64,000 nucleotides of DNA from an uncultured Alistipes sp. (GTDB lineage: Bacteria; Bacteroidota; Bacteroidia; Bacteroidales; Rikenellaceae): positions 1 to 64,000 of the forward strand of contig CAAGGL010000010.1 of NCBI GenBank assembly GCA_900769405.1, given 5' to 3'. A program made the position numbers and the translations under genes. This document shows positions 41,308-48,902 of this stretch, in pieces (positions within the stretch are counted from its first letter, which is position 1; each line of letters begins with the position of its first letter). Under the pieces are notes generated by a model, which saw nothing but the letters and a program-made list of their open reading frames with translations, made no database searches and was not told the DNA's origin.

Positions 41308-42712
41308 TGCGTCGTTTCCAGATGATGAAAGTGATTAAAACGATTGCGGTTATTGCGCCGCCGAGCACGTAGCTCAGCGTATGATCGAGGTGGAACATCT
41401 CCTTTCCGAGGAAGAGGTAAGTGCCACACACAAAGGTCATTACCACGGCAGGCACGAGCGACACCCAATAGTTCTTCTTGCGACCAATGAGATAGACCGT
41501 CACCGCCCAGAGGGTGAATACGGCCAGCGTCTGATTGAACCACGCGAAGTAGCGCCACACCACGTCGAAATCGACCAGCGTGATGATGAATCCTACCACA
41601 AAGAGCGGAATCGAGATCAGCAGTCGTTTCACGAGGCTCTTCTGCTCGATGCGCAGGAAGTCGGCCACGATCAGTCGCGCACTGCGGAATGCCGTGTCGC
41701 CACTTGTGATCGGCGCCGCAATCACGCCCAGCACCGCCAGAATACCGCCCACGCGACCGAGCGTCGTGTCGGCAATCAGTTTCACGGCCCACGAGGCGTT
41801 GTTACCGTGCTCGGCAAGTGCCGTGCCCAGCGCCTCGACACCACCAAAGAATGCCATCGCGATCGCCGCCCAAATCAGCGCAATCAGGCTCTCCGAGATC
41901 ATCGCGCCGAAGAATACGGGACGGCACTGACGCTGGTCGGTCAGACAGCGCGCCATCATCGGCGACTGCGTAGCGTGGAATCCCGAGATCGCACCACAGG
42001 CAATAGTGATGAAGAGCGTCGGCACGATGGGGAACTCCGCCGCATCGGCCTTGAAGTTACGCAGCGAGGTGAGCTCTGGGATCGTGTAGTCGCCCGTGAG
42101 CAGCACGAAGAGCAGTCCGATGGCCATAAACAGCAACGCCGCACCAAACAGCGGATAGATACGTCCGATGATCTTATCGACGGGCAGCAACGTAGCCAAA
42201 ATATAGTAAATCAATATGATAGCGATCCACCACTGTAACGAGATCGAGGGTGTCATACCTGCCAGCAGTCCCGCGGGACCGAGCAGAAACACCGCACCCA
42301 CGAGCACCATCAGGCAGACCGTGAAGATTCGCATCACCTGCTTGACGCCCACGCCCAGATACTTACCGATGATCTCGGGCAGGCTTTGTCCGTCGTTTTC
42401 GAGCGAGATCCAACCGCCCAAGAAGTCGTGCATCGCACCGAACAGAATACCTCCTGCCGTAATCCAGATGAACGCCACGGGACCATACAACGCACCCAGC
42501 ACGGCACCGAAAATCGGACCCAGGCCGGCGATGTTGAGCAGCTGAATGAGGAAAGTTTTCCACTTGGGCAGGGGCATATAATCGACGCCATCGAAGTGGG
42601 TTTTCGAGGGTACGGGCTTTCCGGCTTCCGCACCGACGAGCTTTTCGAGATAGCGACCATAGACGAAATATGCCGCCACCAAAAGCGCAAAACAGACAAG
42701 AAAAGTAACCAT
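41288..42712 (-). CDS. cstA: CstA family peptide/pyruvate transporter, short form
   Basis: 474 residues with about 12-13 membrane helices, much shorter than E. coli CstA (about 700). CstA signatures are clear: KTHFDGVDYMPLPKW near the start, GPIFGAVLGALYGP, and GAMHDFLGGWISLEN. The short form is common in Bacteroidetes. It carries peptides or pyruvate in related bacteria; the substrate here is not known. It begins the unit with the helical protein and the radical SAM gene. Confidence 0.92.
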   Translation of the reverse strand: MVTFLVCFALLVAAYFVYGRYLEKLVGAEAGKPVPSKTHFDGVDYMPLPKWKTFLIQLLNIAGLGPIFGAVLGALYGPVAFIWITAGGILFGAMHDFLGGWISLENDGQSLPEIIGKYLGVGVKQVMRIFTVCLMVLVGAVFLLGPAGLLAGMTPSISLQWWIAIILIYYILATLLPVDKIIGRIYPLFGAALLFMAIGLLFVLLTGDYTIPELTSLRNFKADAAEFPIVPTLFITIACGAISGFHATQSPMMARCLTDQRQCRPVFFGAMISESLIALIWAAIAMAFFGGVEALGTALAEHGNNASWAVKLIADTTLGRVGGILAVLGVIAAPITSGDTAFRSARLIVADFLRIEQKSLVKRLLISIPLFVVGFIITLVDFDVVWRYFAWFNQTLAVFTLWAVTVYLIGRKKNYWVSLVPAVVMTFVCGTYLFLGKEMFHLDHTLSYVLGGAITAIVLITFIIWKRRNDKTSA

Positions 42713-42733
42713 AATCGGGTGAGTAATTTTATG

Positions 42734-42756
42734 CGAAGATACGAATAAAATCTTCG
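42734..42756 (-). promoter_or_regulatory. Possible cstA promoter/operator
   Basis: CGAAGAT-N9-ATCTTCG (42734-42740 and 42750-42756) is a 7-bp inverted repeat. The minus-strand TATCTTCG (42741-42734), a variant -7 box, overlaps its left arm, so a repressor there could control cstA. Confidence 0.4.
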
Positions 42757-42812
42757 GGAGATAAGGGTGCGGGGGTTAAAATTGAGAATAATTGATTTAA
42801 TTTTGGTATAAA

Positions 42813-42845
42813 TTTGCGAAAATCGAAAATTTTTTCGGATATTTG
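42813..42845 (+). promoter_or_regulatory. tRNA-Thr promoter
   Basis: TTTG (42813-42816), N21, GATATTTG (42838-42845), 33 bases before the tRNA. The first base of the -7 box is G rather than T. Confidence 0.6.
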
Positions 42846-42878
42846 CACCGCTGAAAGGATCAAAACCTTTGACGTGAT

Positions 42879-42951
42879 GCCGCAATAGCTCAGTTGGTAG
42901 AGCGTTTCACTCGTAATGAAGAGGTCACGAGTTCAAGTCTCGTTTGCGGCT
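42879..42951 (+). tRNA. tRNA-Thr (anticodon CGU)
   Basis: GCCGCAA/TTGCGGC acceptor stem, D-arm with AGCTCAGTTGGTAGAGC, anticodon loop CTCGTAA giving CGU (reads ACG), T-loop GTTCAAGTC, discriminator T/U. CCA is not encoded. Confidence 0.96.
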
Positions 42952-42953
42952 CG

Positions 42954-42987
42954 AATGGCGATTACAGATTTGTAGTCGCCATTTTTT
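42954..42987 (+). terminator. tRNA-Thr terminator
   Basis: A 13-bp stem (42954-42966 with 42971-42983, one G-U) then a T run, directly after the tRNA. Confidence 0.9.
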
Positions 42988-43033
42988 GTACCCTCCTCCG
43001 CCCCGCCCAAGCCCCAATCCCCAAGAACAACAC

Positions 43034-43056
43034 AGCCGCACTCGATCGGTGCGGCT
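43034..43056 (-). terminator. Terminator after the 801-aa gene and its operon
   Basis: AGCCGCAC-TCGATCG-GTGCGGCT, followed on the minus strand by GTGTTGTTCTT. It lies after the outer direct repeat, so it may originally have ended the operon at the DUF4296 gene. Confidence 0.65.
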
Positions 43057-43068
43057 GCGGTTAGGGCA

Positions 43069-43085
43069 ATATAATATATGTATGC
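43069..43085. repeat. 17-bp direct repeat, copy 1
   Basis: ATATAATATATGTATGC lies exactly against the stop codon of the 801-aa gene (stop at 43086-43088). It is identical to the copy at 45513-45529. Confidence 0.92.
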
Positions 43086-45491
43086 CTACTTGGCGTGATT
43101 AGAACCCTCGACAATCTTACGGAAAAATTTGGAGTTGCACAGGCGGTGCACGCCGAGCTTTATCCAACGGGTCTTGCAACTGTTGATGAAGACAAACAGT
43201 CCGAATATGGCGAAAATCACGATCATTGCCCAGCAGAGGATCGCCGCGGGATTGCTCGCGCCGATAAACTCGAAGAAGTAGGAGCCCTGACTGATGGCAA
43301 TGAAGCCCAAAAGGGTCGAGGTGATGGTCAGAATGAAGATCGTTATGTTGTTCTGTTTCTGATTGATAAGGGTCTTCTCCTCGGAGCGGAGGGCGAGGCG
43401 CTGTTTGGTTGCGTCGATAATGTTGCCCGTGCCCGAGGCCTGCGAGATGATATTGAACAGGTCGTTAATCTCGTCCTTCGACGACTCGGCTTTTTGCAGG
43501 AACAGAATGATCTTGTTTCGTTTTTTATTGATGTTGATTGCGGTCGATTGGTCAACCTGCGTGATGTAGTTATTCTCGTAGAAGATGACGATGTTGCGCT
43601 CGATGATGCGGTACAAACCGTGGTCGATACCTGCGATGCAGGGGCACATCGTGAAGTAGAAATTGCGGTCGGGCGAGTAGTATTTCTCGGTCCACTGCTC
43701 CTCGTACTTCATATACTCCTTACCGATCTTCGATTTGCTCTTGAAGTTGAGCAGGATCGTGTTGTTACCGTAGGCAAAGATACTGACGAACTTGCGCGTA
43801 CCCCACTGATATTGCGACACGCGTTTCTGCGCCAGACCTCTCGGCACGAACTTATAACCCTCGTCGCCGACCAGCAGTCCGTAGAGCGATCGGCAGTTGT
43901 GAAGCGACCACAGATAGGCGTCCTGATTGTTGAAATCGAGGTCGGTCTCTTTGATCTCCAACGTCGGGTAGATGAAGCTGCGGCTGGTGTGCAGCTGGTC
44001 GAAGTTGTCGATTACGGTTTCGAGCGTATCGTTCTCCTCGTCCATATATTTGCCTTGGATCTGCCACGAGAAGTTCTTCGAGATGCGCGCTTTGGCCTGC
44101 TCGGCGATATTGCGGATCAGGTATTCGCACAGATACCAAAATTGGTTGCCTTCGATCTTTTTGATGACCGAGTTCAGCTCCTCGTTCGGACCGAGCTGAG
44201 GGATTTCGGGCTTAAAGAACTTTGAGAGATTTGCCTCGCTGATTGCCTCGGTTGGGGCTTTGAGGTTGGCGCAACCGTTGAAATACTGTTTGAGCACGAT
44301 CACATCGTCGATCATCATATTGTTGATCATCACGTTGAAACAGAGGATACCGACGTTGCGAAACGGAAAGAAGGTCATCGACACCTTCATCGGGATAATA
44401 TGCTTGCCCAGAAAGTTGAAATAGGTCGTGCCGATCGGGTATCGGAAGCTGTTGTTGATTCGTTGTCCCGTTTTACAAAAGTCGTCGGCCACCTTTCCGC
44501 AGAGGCAGTCATCTTTATCGCAATTGCACTCCTGATCGCCGCATTGGCAGGGCTCGGTGCAGAATGGCGAGGTCTTGAAAAGGGTTTTATATTGGCTCTT
44601 CAACTCTGCCAATATCACCTCAAACGACTTCTGCTGGCCGTTGATATTCACGTTGAAGGCGCAGAACTCGGCCAAGGCACCGTGTTTAATGGTCTTGATG
44701 AGCTTCTGCTTTTGGAAGATGAAGCAGACGTCGCGACCATACTGCGCCGCAAGTTCGGGGTTGTCATTGACCATTGTATCGGCGTGCTCGCCAAATCTCT
44801 CCTGAGCATCTTTATCGACGTGGAAGAGCCTTTTGGACAAGAGCTGGAAACCGAATGCCTCGACCATCTCCTTCAACTTCTGGCCATCGAACATATGTAT
44901 CGGCAGCGAGCCGGCGCCTTTGTTGGTCAGCTGGTTGAACTCCTGCTCGCTGATCTCGGTTTCGGCAAACAGATCGTCCTCTAACGTATCCTTGACGAAA
45001 TATTCGTCGTTCTTGTGCGAGATGTTGGTATTGATGATCAGCAGACCATTGTTGCGTGTGTGGCTGCAAAGCTGCTCGATATGCGAGTGGAGCGTCCAGG
45101 TCGGAATGTGCTGAATGATGTGGCTCGACAGCACGATATCGAACTCGTCGTGCAGGTGGCTGTTCTCCAATGAGGAGTTGAGCAACAGGATTTTATCGTT
45201 GAGGTTGTGGTCATTAACATACTTTTGTGCGACGGCAAAGCGCTCCGCATCGGGTTCCAGACCGACGATTTTTGAGGCGCCATTGACGAAATCGACAAAC
45301 AATCGACCCTCGCCACAACCGACATCGAGCAACGAGTAGTTGGTCAGATTGACCTGCGAGATCGTGTGGTGGATATTGCGAAAGACTGCCTGCTCGCTGC
45401 GTGCCCAATAGTCGTCATCGAGCTGAAATTGACCGATCAGTGTCGCGGTAATCTTATCGTTTGGGTCGGGGTAGGTGTATGTTTTAGACAT
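43086..45491 (-). CDS. Methyltransferase with Cys cluster and C-terminal membrane anchor
   Basis: 801 residues of an architecture not recognised as any single family. Residues 1-260: class I SAM methyltransferase with motif I LLDVGCGEG (54-62), VGLEPD (76-81) and SSHIIQHIP (122-130). Residues 311-339 hold eight Cys (311, 315, 317, 322, 324, 329, 331, 339), a likely metal or iron-sulfur site. A middle region (about 350-650) has mixed alpha/beta character. A long helix (about 655-712) leads to two membrane helices (about 716-736 and 750-770) and a basic tail; this end is reminiscent of CorA-type channels but lacks the GMN motif. It is 39 bases after DUF4296, last in its operon, with 17-bp direct repeats on both sides. 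Confidence 0.85.
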   Translation of the reverse strand: MSKTYTYPDPNDKITATLIGQFQLDDDYWARSEQAVFRNIHHTISQVNLTNYSLLDVGCGEGRLFVDFVNGASKIVGLEPDAERFAVAQKYVNDHNLNDKILLLNSSLENSHLHDEFDIVLSSHIIQHIPTWTLHSHIEQLCSHTRNNGLLIINTNISHKNDEYFVKDTLEDDLFAETEISEQEFNQLTNKGAGSLPIHMFDGQKLKEMVEAFGFQLLSKRLFHVDKDAQERFGEHADTMVNDNPELAAQYGRDVCFIFQKQKLIKTIKHGALAEFCAFNVNINGQQKSFEVILAELKSQYKTLFKTSPFCTEPCQCGDQECNCDKDDCLCGKVADDFCKTGQRINNSFRYPIGTTYFNFLGKHIIPMKVSMTFFPFRNVGILCFNVMINNMMIDDVIVLKQYFNGCANLKAPTEAISEANLSKFFKPEIPQLGPNEELNSVIKKIEGNQFWYLCEYLIRNIAEQAKARISKNFSWQIQGKYMDEENDTLETVIDNFDQLHTSRSFIYPTLEIKETDLDFNNQDAYLWSLHNCRSLYGLLVGDEGYKFVPRGLAQKRVSQYQWGTRKFVSIFAYGNNTILLNFKSKSKIGKEYMKYEEQWTEKYYSPDRNFYFTMCPCIAGIDHGLYRIIERNIVIFYENNYITQVDQSTAININKKRNKIILFLQKAESSKDEINDLFNIISQASGTGNIIDATKQRLALRSEEKTLINQKQNNITIFILTITSTLLGFIAISQGSYFFEFIGASNPAAILCWAMIVIFAIFGLFVFINSCKTRWIKLGVHRLCNSKFFRKIVEGSNHAK

Positions 45492-45512
45492 AATCTTGGA
45501 TTTTCAATCATC

Positions 45513-45529
45513 ATATAATATATGTATGC
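45513..45529. repeat. 17-bp direct repeat, copy 2
   Basis: ATATAATATATGTATGC, one base from the DUF4296 stop codon (45531-45533) and 21 bases before the ATG of the 801-aa gene; perfect match to 43069-43085. Confidence 0.92.
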
Positions 45530-45530
45530 T

Positions 45531-46406
45531 CTACTCGATTCGTGGGGGATTGGCGAAGTAGAGAGCGCTGTCGGCGGCTGTTGCGGGCGGCTCGGGGGTG
45601 TAGAAGCCCTCGACCAGCAGGCGGAAGGCAAAGTTGCGTGCCGTCAGCGTGTCGAGCGCAATTTCGCGCGCCGGATAGTAGCGCACCGTCAGCGAGTCGA
45701 TCTTGAAGTTGGGGCGCGAGGGCTTGTCGTTCAGGTTGCAGAGCTCCAAAACCAGCACGCGAGCCGTCGTATCGGCCCTGAACGTATGCACATATTTGTC
45801 GCGCATCATACGGCGATAGCGCATCGTGTGGTAGCGCGAGCGACGCTCGGTCGAATCGAGGAAGTAGCCGATGGTGCGGTGGCTCGAATTCTTGTCCTCG
45901 GGGTCGATATAGAAGTAGTACTCAACCTGATAGTCGCCTGCATCAACGACCGGAATTCGGATCTTCATCTTCGCGGTGTCGGCCAGCGAGCGCAGATGGA
46001 TCGCCGAGTCGAAATAGATCTGCTGCACGCTTGCGCGGCGGGCGATGGCGTCGATCGTGTCGAGGTCGGCCACCTGCGCATTGAGCAGATCCGACTCGCG
46101 TTCGAGACGCTGGATCGCCAACTCGACCGCATCGGACAGACGGGCACTCTTTCGTTTCGAGAAGCTGTTGATCGTAAGGTGCAGATCTTCAACCGTATAG
46201 CCATACTTCTCGAAGATCGGTTCATATAGCATCATACTGTCGAGCGAGATATCGTGGCGATCGACATAGGCGTTGGTCAGGTAGATATCGTAGAAGATGT
46301 CGGCCAGACGTTGGTCGGGGATCACGCGCGGTTTGTTGCAGGCCGCGAGGGTCGCAAACAGCGTCAGCAACAATATGGTTCGTATCAGATGTTTCATCTT
46401 TTTCAT
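45531..46406 (-). CDS. DUF4296 lipoprotein
   Basis: 291 residues. Lipoprotein signal with LAAC (Cys about 23), then the DUF4296 domain (RLADIFYDIYLTNAYV, YGYTVEDLHLTINSFSKR), which is Bacteroidetes-specific and of unknown function, followed by a longer C-terminal region (about 120-291) with beta-strand character. It begins 4 bases after the LolC-like gene; an ATG three codons in is also possible. The pairing suggests an envelope role. Confidence 0.85.
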   Translation of the reverse strand: MKKMKHLIRTILLLTLFATLAACNKPRVIPDQRLADIFYDIYLTNAYVDRHDISLDSMMLYEPIFEKYGYTVEDLHLTINSFSKRKSARLSDAVELAIQRLERESDLLNAQVADLDTIDAIARRASVQQIYFDSAIHLRSLADTAKMKIRIPVVDAGDYQVEYYFYIDPEDKNSSHRTIGYFLDSTERRSRYHTMRYRRMMRDKYVHTFRADTTARVLVLELCNLNDKPSRPNFKIDSLTVRYYPAREIALDTLTARNFAFRLLVEGFYTPEPPATAADSALYFANPPRIE

Positions 46407-46410
46407 TTGG

Positions 46411-47622
46411 TTATTTTGTTTCGCTCGGGCGGATCATTGTGCGCACGGTCAGCTGTGTGATTGCCGTGGTCACGACCGCCATTGCCGCCATAATCAACAA
46501 TATATCAGTTAGTTTCATCTCGACGGGATAGTGGCTCACAACGAACGTCGTGCCGGGCATTTCGATTAGTCCGAAGTGTTGTTGCGCCCAGCAGACGCCA
46601 ACGCCTATGATCAATCCGATCGTTGCGCCGAGTGTTCCGATCAGTGCGCCCTCGCCCGTGAAGATCGAGCGCACGAATTCGGTTCGTGCACCGAGGGCTC
46701 GCAGCGTGGCGATGTTGTCGCGTTTGTCGATGATGAGCATAGCCAGCGAACCGACGATTGAGAACGATGCGATGATCAGCACCAGCAGCGAGATGAAGAA
46801 AATGCCCCACTTCTCGTACTTCATAATGCGGTACAGGGCGGCCTGTTGCTCCAATCGCGTCACGACCTTAAACTCCTCGCCCACAACGGCTTGAACGGCG
46901 TCGCGTGTGCGTTCCAACGAGGCTCTGTCGGCCACCGCGACGAGCAGATTCGTGGCGCGACCGTTGTAGTCGAACAACGATTGCGCCAGCTCGATCGTGG
47001 TCAGGATATAGCTGTCATCGACGTCGCCACTGATCGAGAAAACGCCCGAGGGCCACGCGCGGCGATGGGTGTAGGCATCGATCGGCAGCAGTGTCGAGAT
47101 CTCGCCACGGCGGGGCGAGTAGAGGTTCAGAGGGGTGTCGAGGAATGTTCGCACGCCCAGTCGGTAGGCCACGCTCGACCCGACGCACGCCTGCTCGATC
47201 TCGCCCAGACGCAGTGCAAATTCGCCCGTGTGGACGTAGTCGTCCATCGGCAGCACGTCGCTGTAATCGTCATCGACACCGCGCACCGTGATCACCACCT
47301 GGCGACCTCCGTACTCGGCCAGCGCGCTCTGTTCGAGTGCGAACGATACTCCGCGCACTCCCGCGAGCGAACGCAGCGAGTCGGTCGGTAGTTCGTTGAT
47401 AGCGAAGGTCTTACCCTCACGCGGGCGCACCTCCAAATCGGCGTCGAAAGCCGACTGCATACCCTCGACCAGACCCGCAAAACCGTTGAATACCGACATC
47501 AGAATGATCATCGCCGCGATGGGCACACCGACGGCCACGACGCTTACCGCGGAGATCACGTTGATCACCGAGTGGGACTTGGCCGAGAAGAGGTAACGGC
47601 GGGCAAAGAGCAGCGAGAGCAT
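46411..47622 (-). CDS. LolC/LolE-like ABC permease (FtsX family)
   Basis: 403 residues: membrane helix at about 20-45, a periplasmic MacB-like domain (about 50-250) and three helices in the last 150 residues (FISLLVLIIASFSIVGSLAML). Matches the FtsX/MacB permease of lipoprotein release (LolCE) in Bacteroidetes. The ATPase partner is not in the window. It lies between rbfA and DUF4296, both close by. Confidence 0.9.
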   Translation of the reverse strand: MLSLLFARRYLFSAKSHSVINVISAVSVVAVGVPIAAMIILMSVFNGFAGLVEGMQSAFDADLEVRPREGKTFAINELPTDSLRSLAGVRGVSFALEQSALAEYGGRQVVITVRGVDDDYSDVLPMDDYVHTGEFALRLGEIEQACVGSSVAYRLGVRTFLDTPLNLYSPRRGEISTLLPIDAYTHRRAWPSGVFSISGDVDDSYILTTIELAQSLFDYNGRATNLLVAVADRASLERTRDAVQAVVGEEFKVVTRLEQQAALYRIMKYEKWGIFFISLLVLIIASFSIVGSLAMLIIDKRDNIATLRALGARTEFVRSIFTGEGALIGTLGATIGLIIGVGVCWAQQHFGLIEMPGTTFVVSHYPVEMKLTDILLIMAAMAVVTTAITQLTVRTMIRPSETK

Positions 47623-47661
47623 TGCTTTCTGTGGTCGGTTAGGGGTTGAATTACAACGTGT

Positions 47662-48003
47662 TTACTCCTCTTTGAGCAGCGTGTCGATGTTGGCGATATA
47701 CTCCAACGAGTCGTCCAGGAAGAACTGCAACTCGGGTACGCTCTTCACCTGATTGCGGATACGCTGACCCAGCGCGCGACGGATCATCCAGTTGTTCTCT
47801 TCGAGCGTGCGCATCACCTCGGCGCTCTTGTCGAAGGGGAAGATACTGAAATAGATCTTGGCATAGTTCAGGTCGGGCGACACGCGCACGGTGGTTACCG
47901 ACGCCATCACGCCACGCACCAGCGATGCGCCCTCTTTGAGCAGGATTTCGGCTACGTCCTTTTGGATCTGACGCGCCATTTTTGCTTGTCTTGTGCTTTC
48001 CAT
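47662..48003 (-). CDS. rbfA: Ribosome-binding factor A
   Basis: Late 30S assembly factor, 113 residues, a KH-type fold. The N-terminus STRQAKMARQIQKDVAEIL and the LNYAKIYFSIFP strand are typical. It sits between the outer-membrane protein and the LolC-like gene in a long minus-strand run. Confidence 0.94.
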   Translation of the reverse strand: MESTRQAKMARQIQKDVAEILLKEGASLVRGVMASVTTVRVSPDLNYAKIYFSIFPFDKSAEVMRTLEENNWMIRRALGQRIRNQVKSVPELQFFLDDSLEYIANIDTLLKEE

Positions 48004-48031
48004 TTATTATCTGTTTTTGCTTGTTAATCAA

Positions 48032-48898
48032 CTATTTGTTACCCGCAGTTTGCAGAGCCGATCGCTTGGGCGACGCCGCTGCGGCAGCCTCTTTTGCCGC
48101 CTTACGTTCGGCATCGGCACGACGCTTCTCGGCACGACGGGCACGGCTCTCGCGCATACGCTCGAAGGCCTCGAACTCGCTCGCCTTACCCACTCGAATG
48201 CCATATCCGAGCGTGATGTAGATGTTGTCGAGGGGCGAACGGCGCGGGGTGGTTGCGAAGGGGTTCTCGGGACCGTCGGTTGTGTTACCGACATATTTGT
48301 TGGTGTTGCGCAGGATGTCGCCATAACCGAAGTAGTAGCGCGCACCGACGCTGAACTCGTTTCGACCGGCAAGGTATGCCACGCCACCGCCACCCGCCAG
48401 ACCGTAGTTCCAGCGGTTGTCGCGCACCAGCTTGAAGTTATAGACGCCCGATGTGCCCTGCAACTCGTTGATGTAGGTCGATGAGATGTTGTACGAGAAT
48501 GTCACCGCCAGATCGATATAGACGCGCAGGTGGAAGTTTGCCAGATAGAAGTGCGGCTGCCAGACGATCGGCATCATCACCGAATTGATGTGGCGGGTGT
48601 AGCGCAGAGCCTTTGTCGCCTCGTCCTCGGCCGAGAAGTAGGGATAGTATGAGTATCCGCGCTTCATAAATTCGATATCGGCACCCACCGCACCGACAAA
48701 ACGCTCGGCCGTATAGTGGCGCCAGGTGACGCCGCCCGTATATCCGCCCCACATCATTCGCATCTCCTGCTTGGGGTAGAGGCGGGCATTCGACGAGCCG
48801 AAACCGCCCTTGACACCGAAGACGTGCTGGGCGCTCGCACCGATCGGGGTGAGCACTGCCGCGAGGGCGATGAGTAGATATATGATTCTCTGTTTCAT
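48032..48898 (-). CDS. Outer-membrane beta-barrel protein with basic tail
   Basis: 288 residues from the ATG at 48898: signal peptide to about 23 (GASAQ), then a PorT-like small barrel with alternating aromatic strands (GVKGGFGSSNARLYP, FSVGARYYFGYGD). After the barrel, residues about 245-288 form an Arg/Lys/Ala-rich tail, unusual for an outer-membrane protein, which normally ends in a beta strand. The tail would have to lie in the periplasm. It is 4 bases after the Ig-like gene, hinting at a shared role. Confidence 0.82.
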   Translation of the reverse strand: MKQRIIYLLIALAAVLTPIGASAQHVFGVKGGFGSSNARLYPKQEMRMMWGGYTGGVTWRHYTAERFVGAVGADIEFMKRGYSYYPYFSAEDEATKALRYTRHINSVMMPIVWQPHFYLANFHLRVYIDLAVTFSYNISSTYINELQGTSGVYNFKLVRDNRWNYGLAGGGGVAYLAGRNEFSVGARYYFGYGDILRNTNKYVGNTTDGPENPFATTPRRSPLDNIYITLGYGIRVGKASEFEAFERMRESRARRAEKRRADAERKAAKEAAAAASPKRSALQTAGNK

Positions 48899-48902
48899 CT
48901 GT

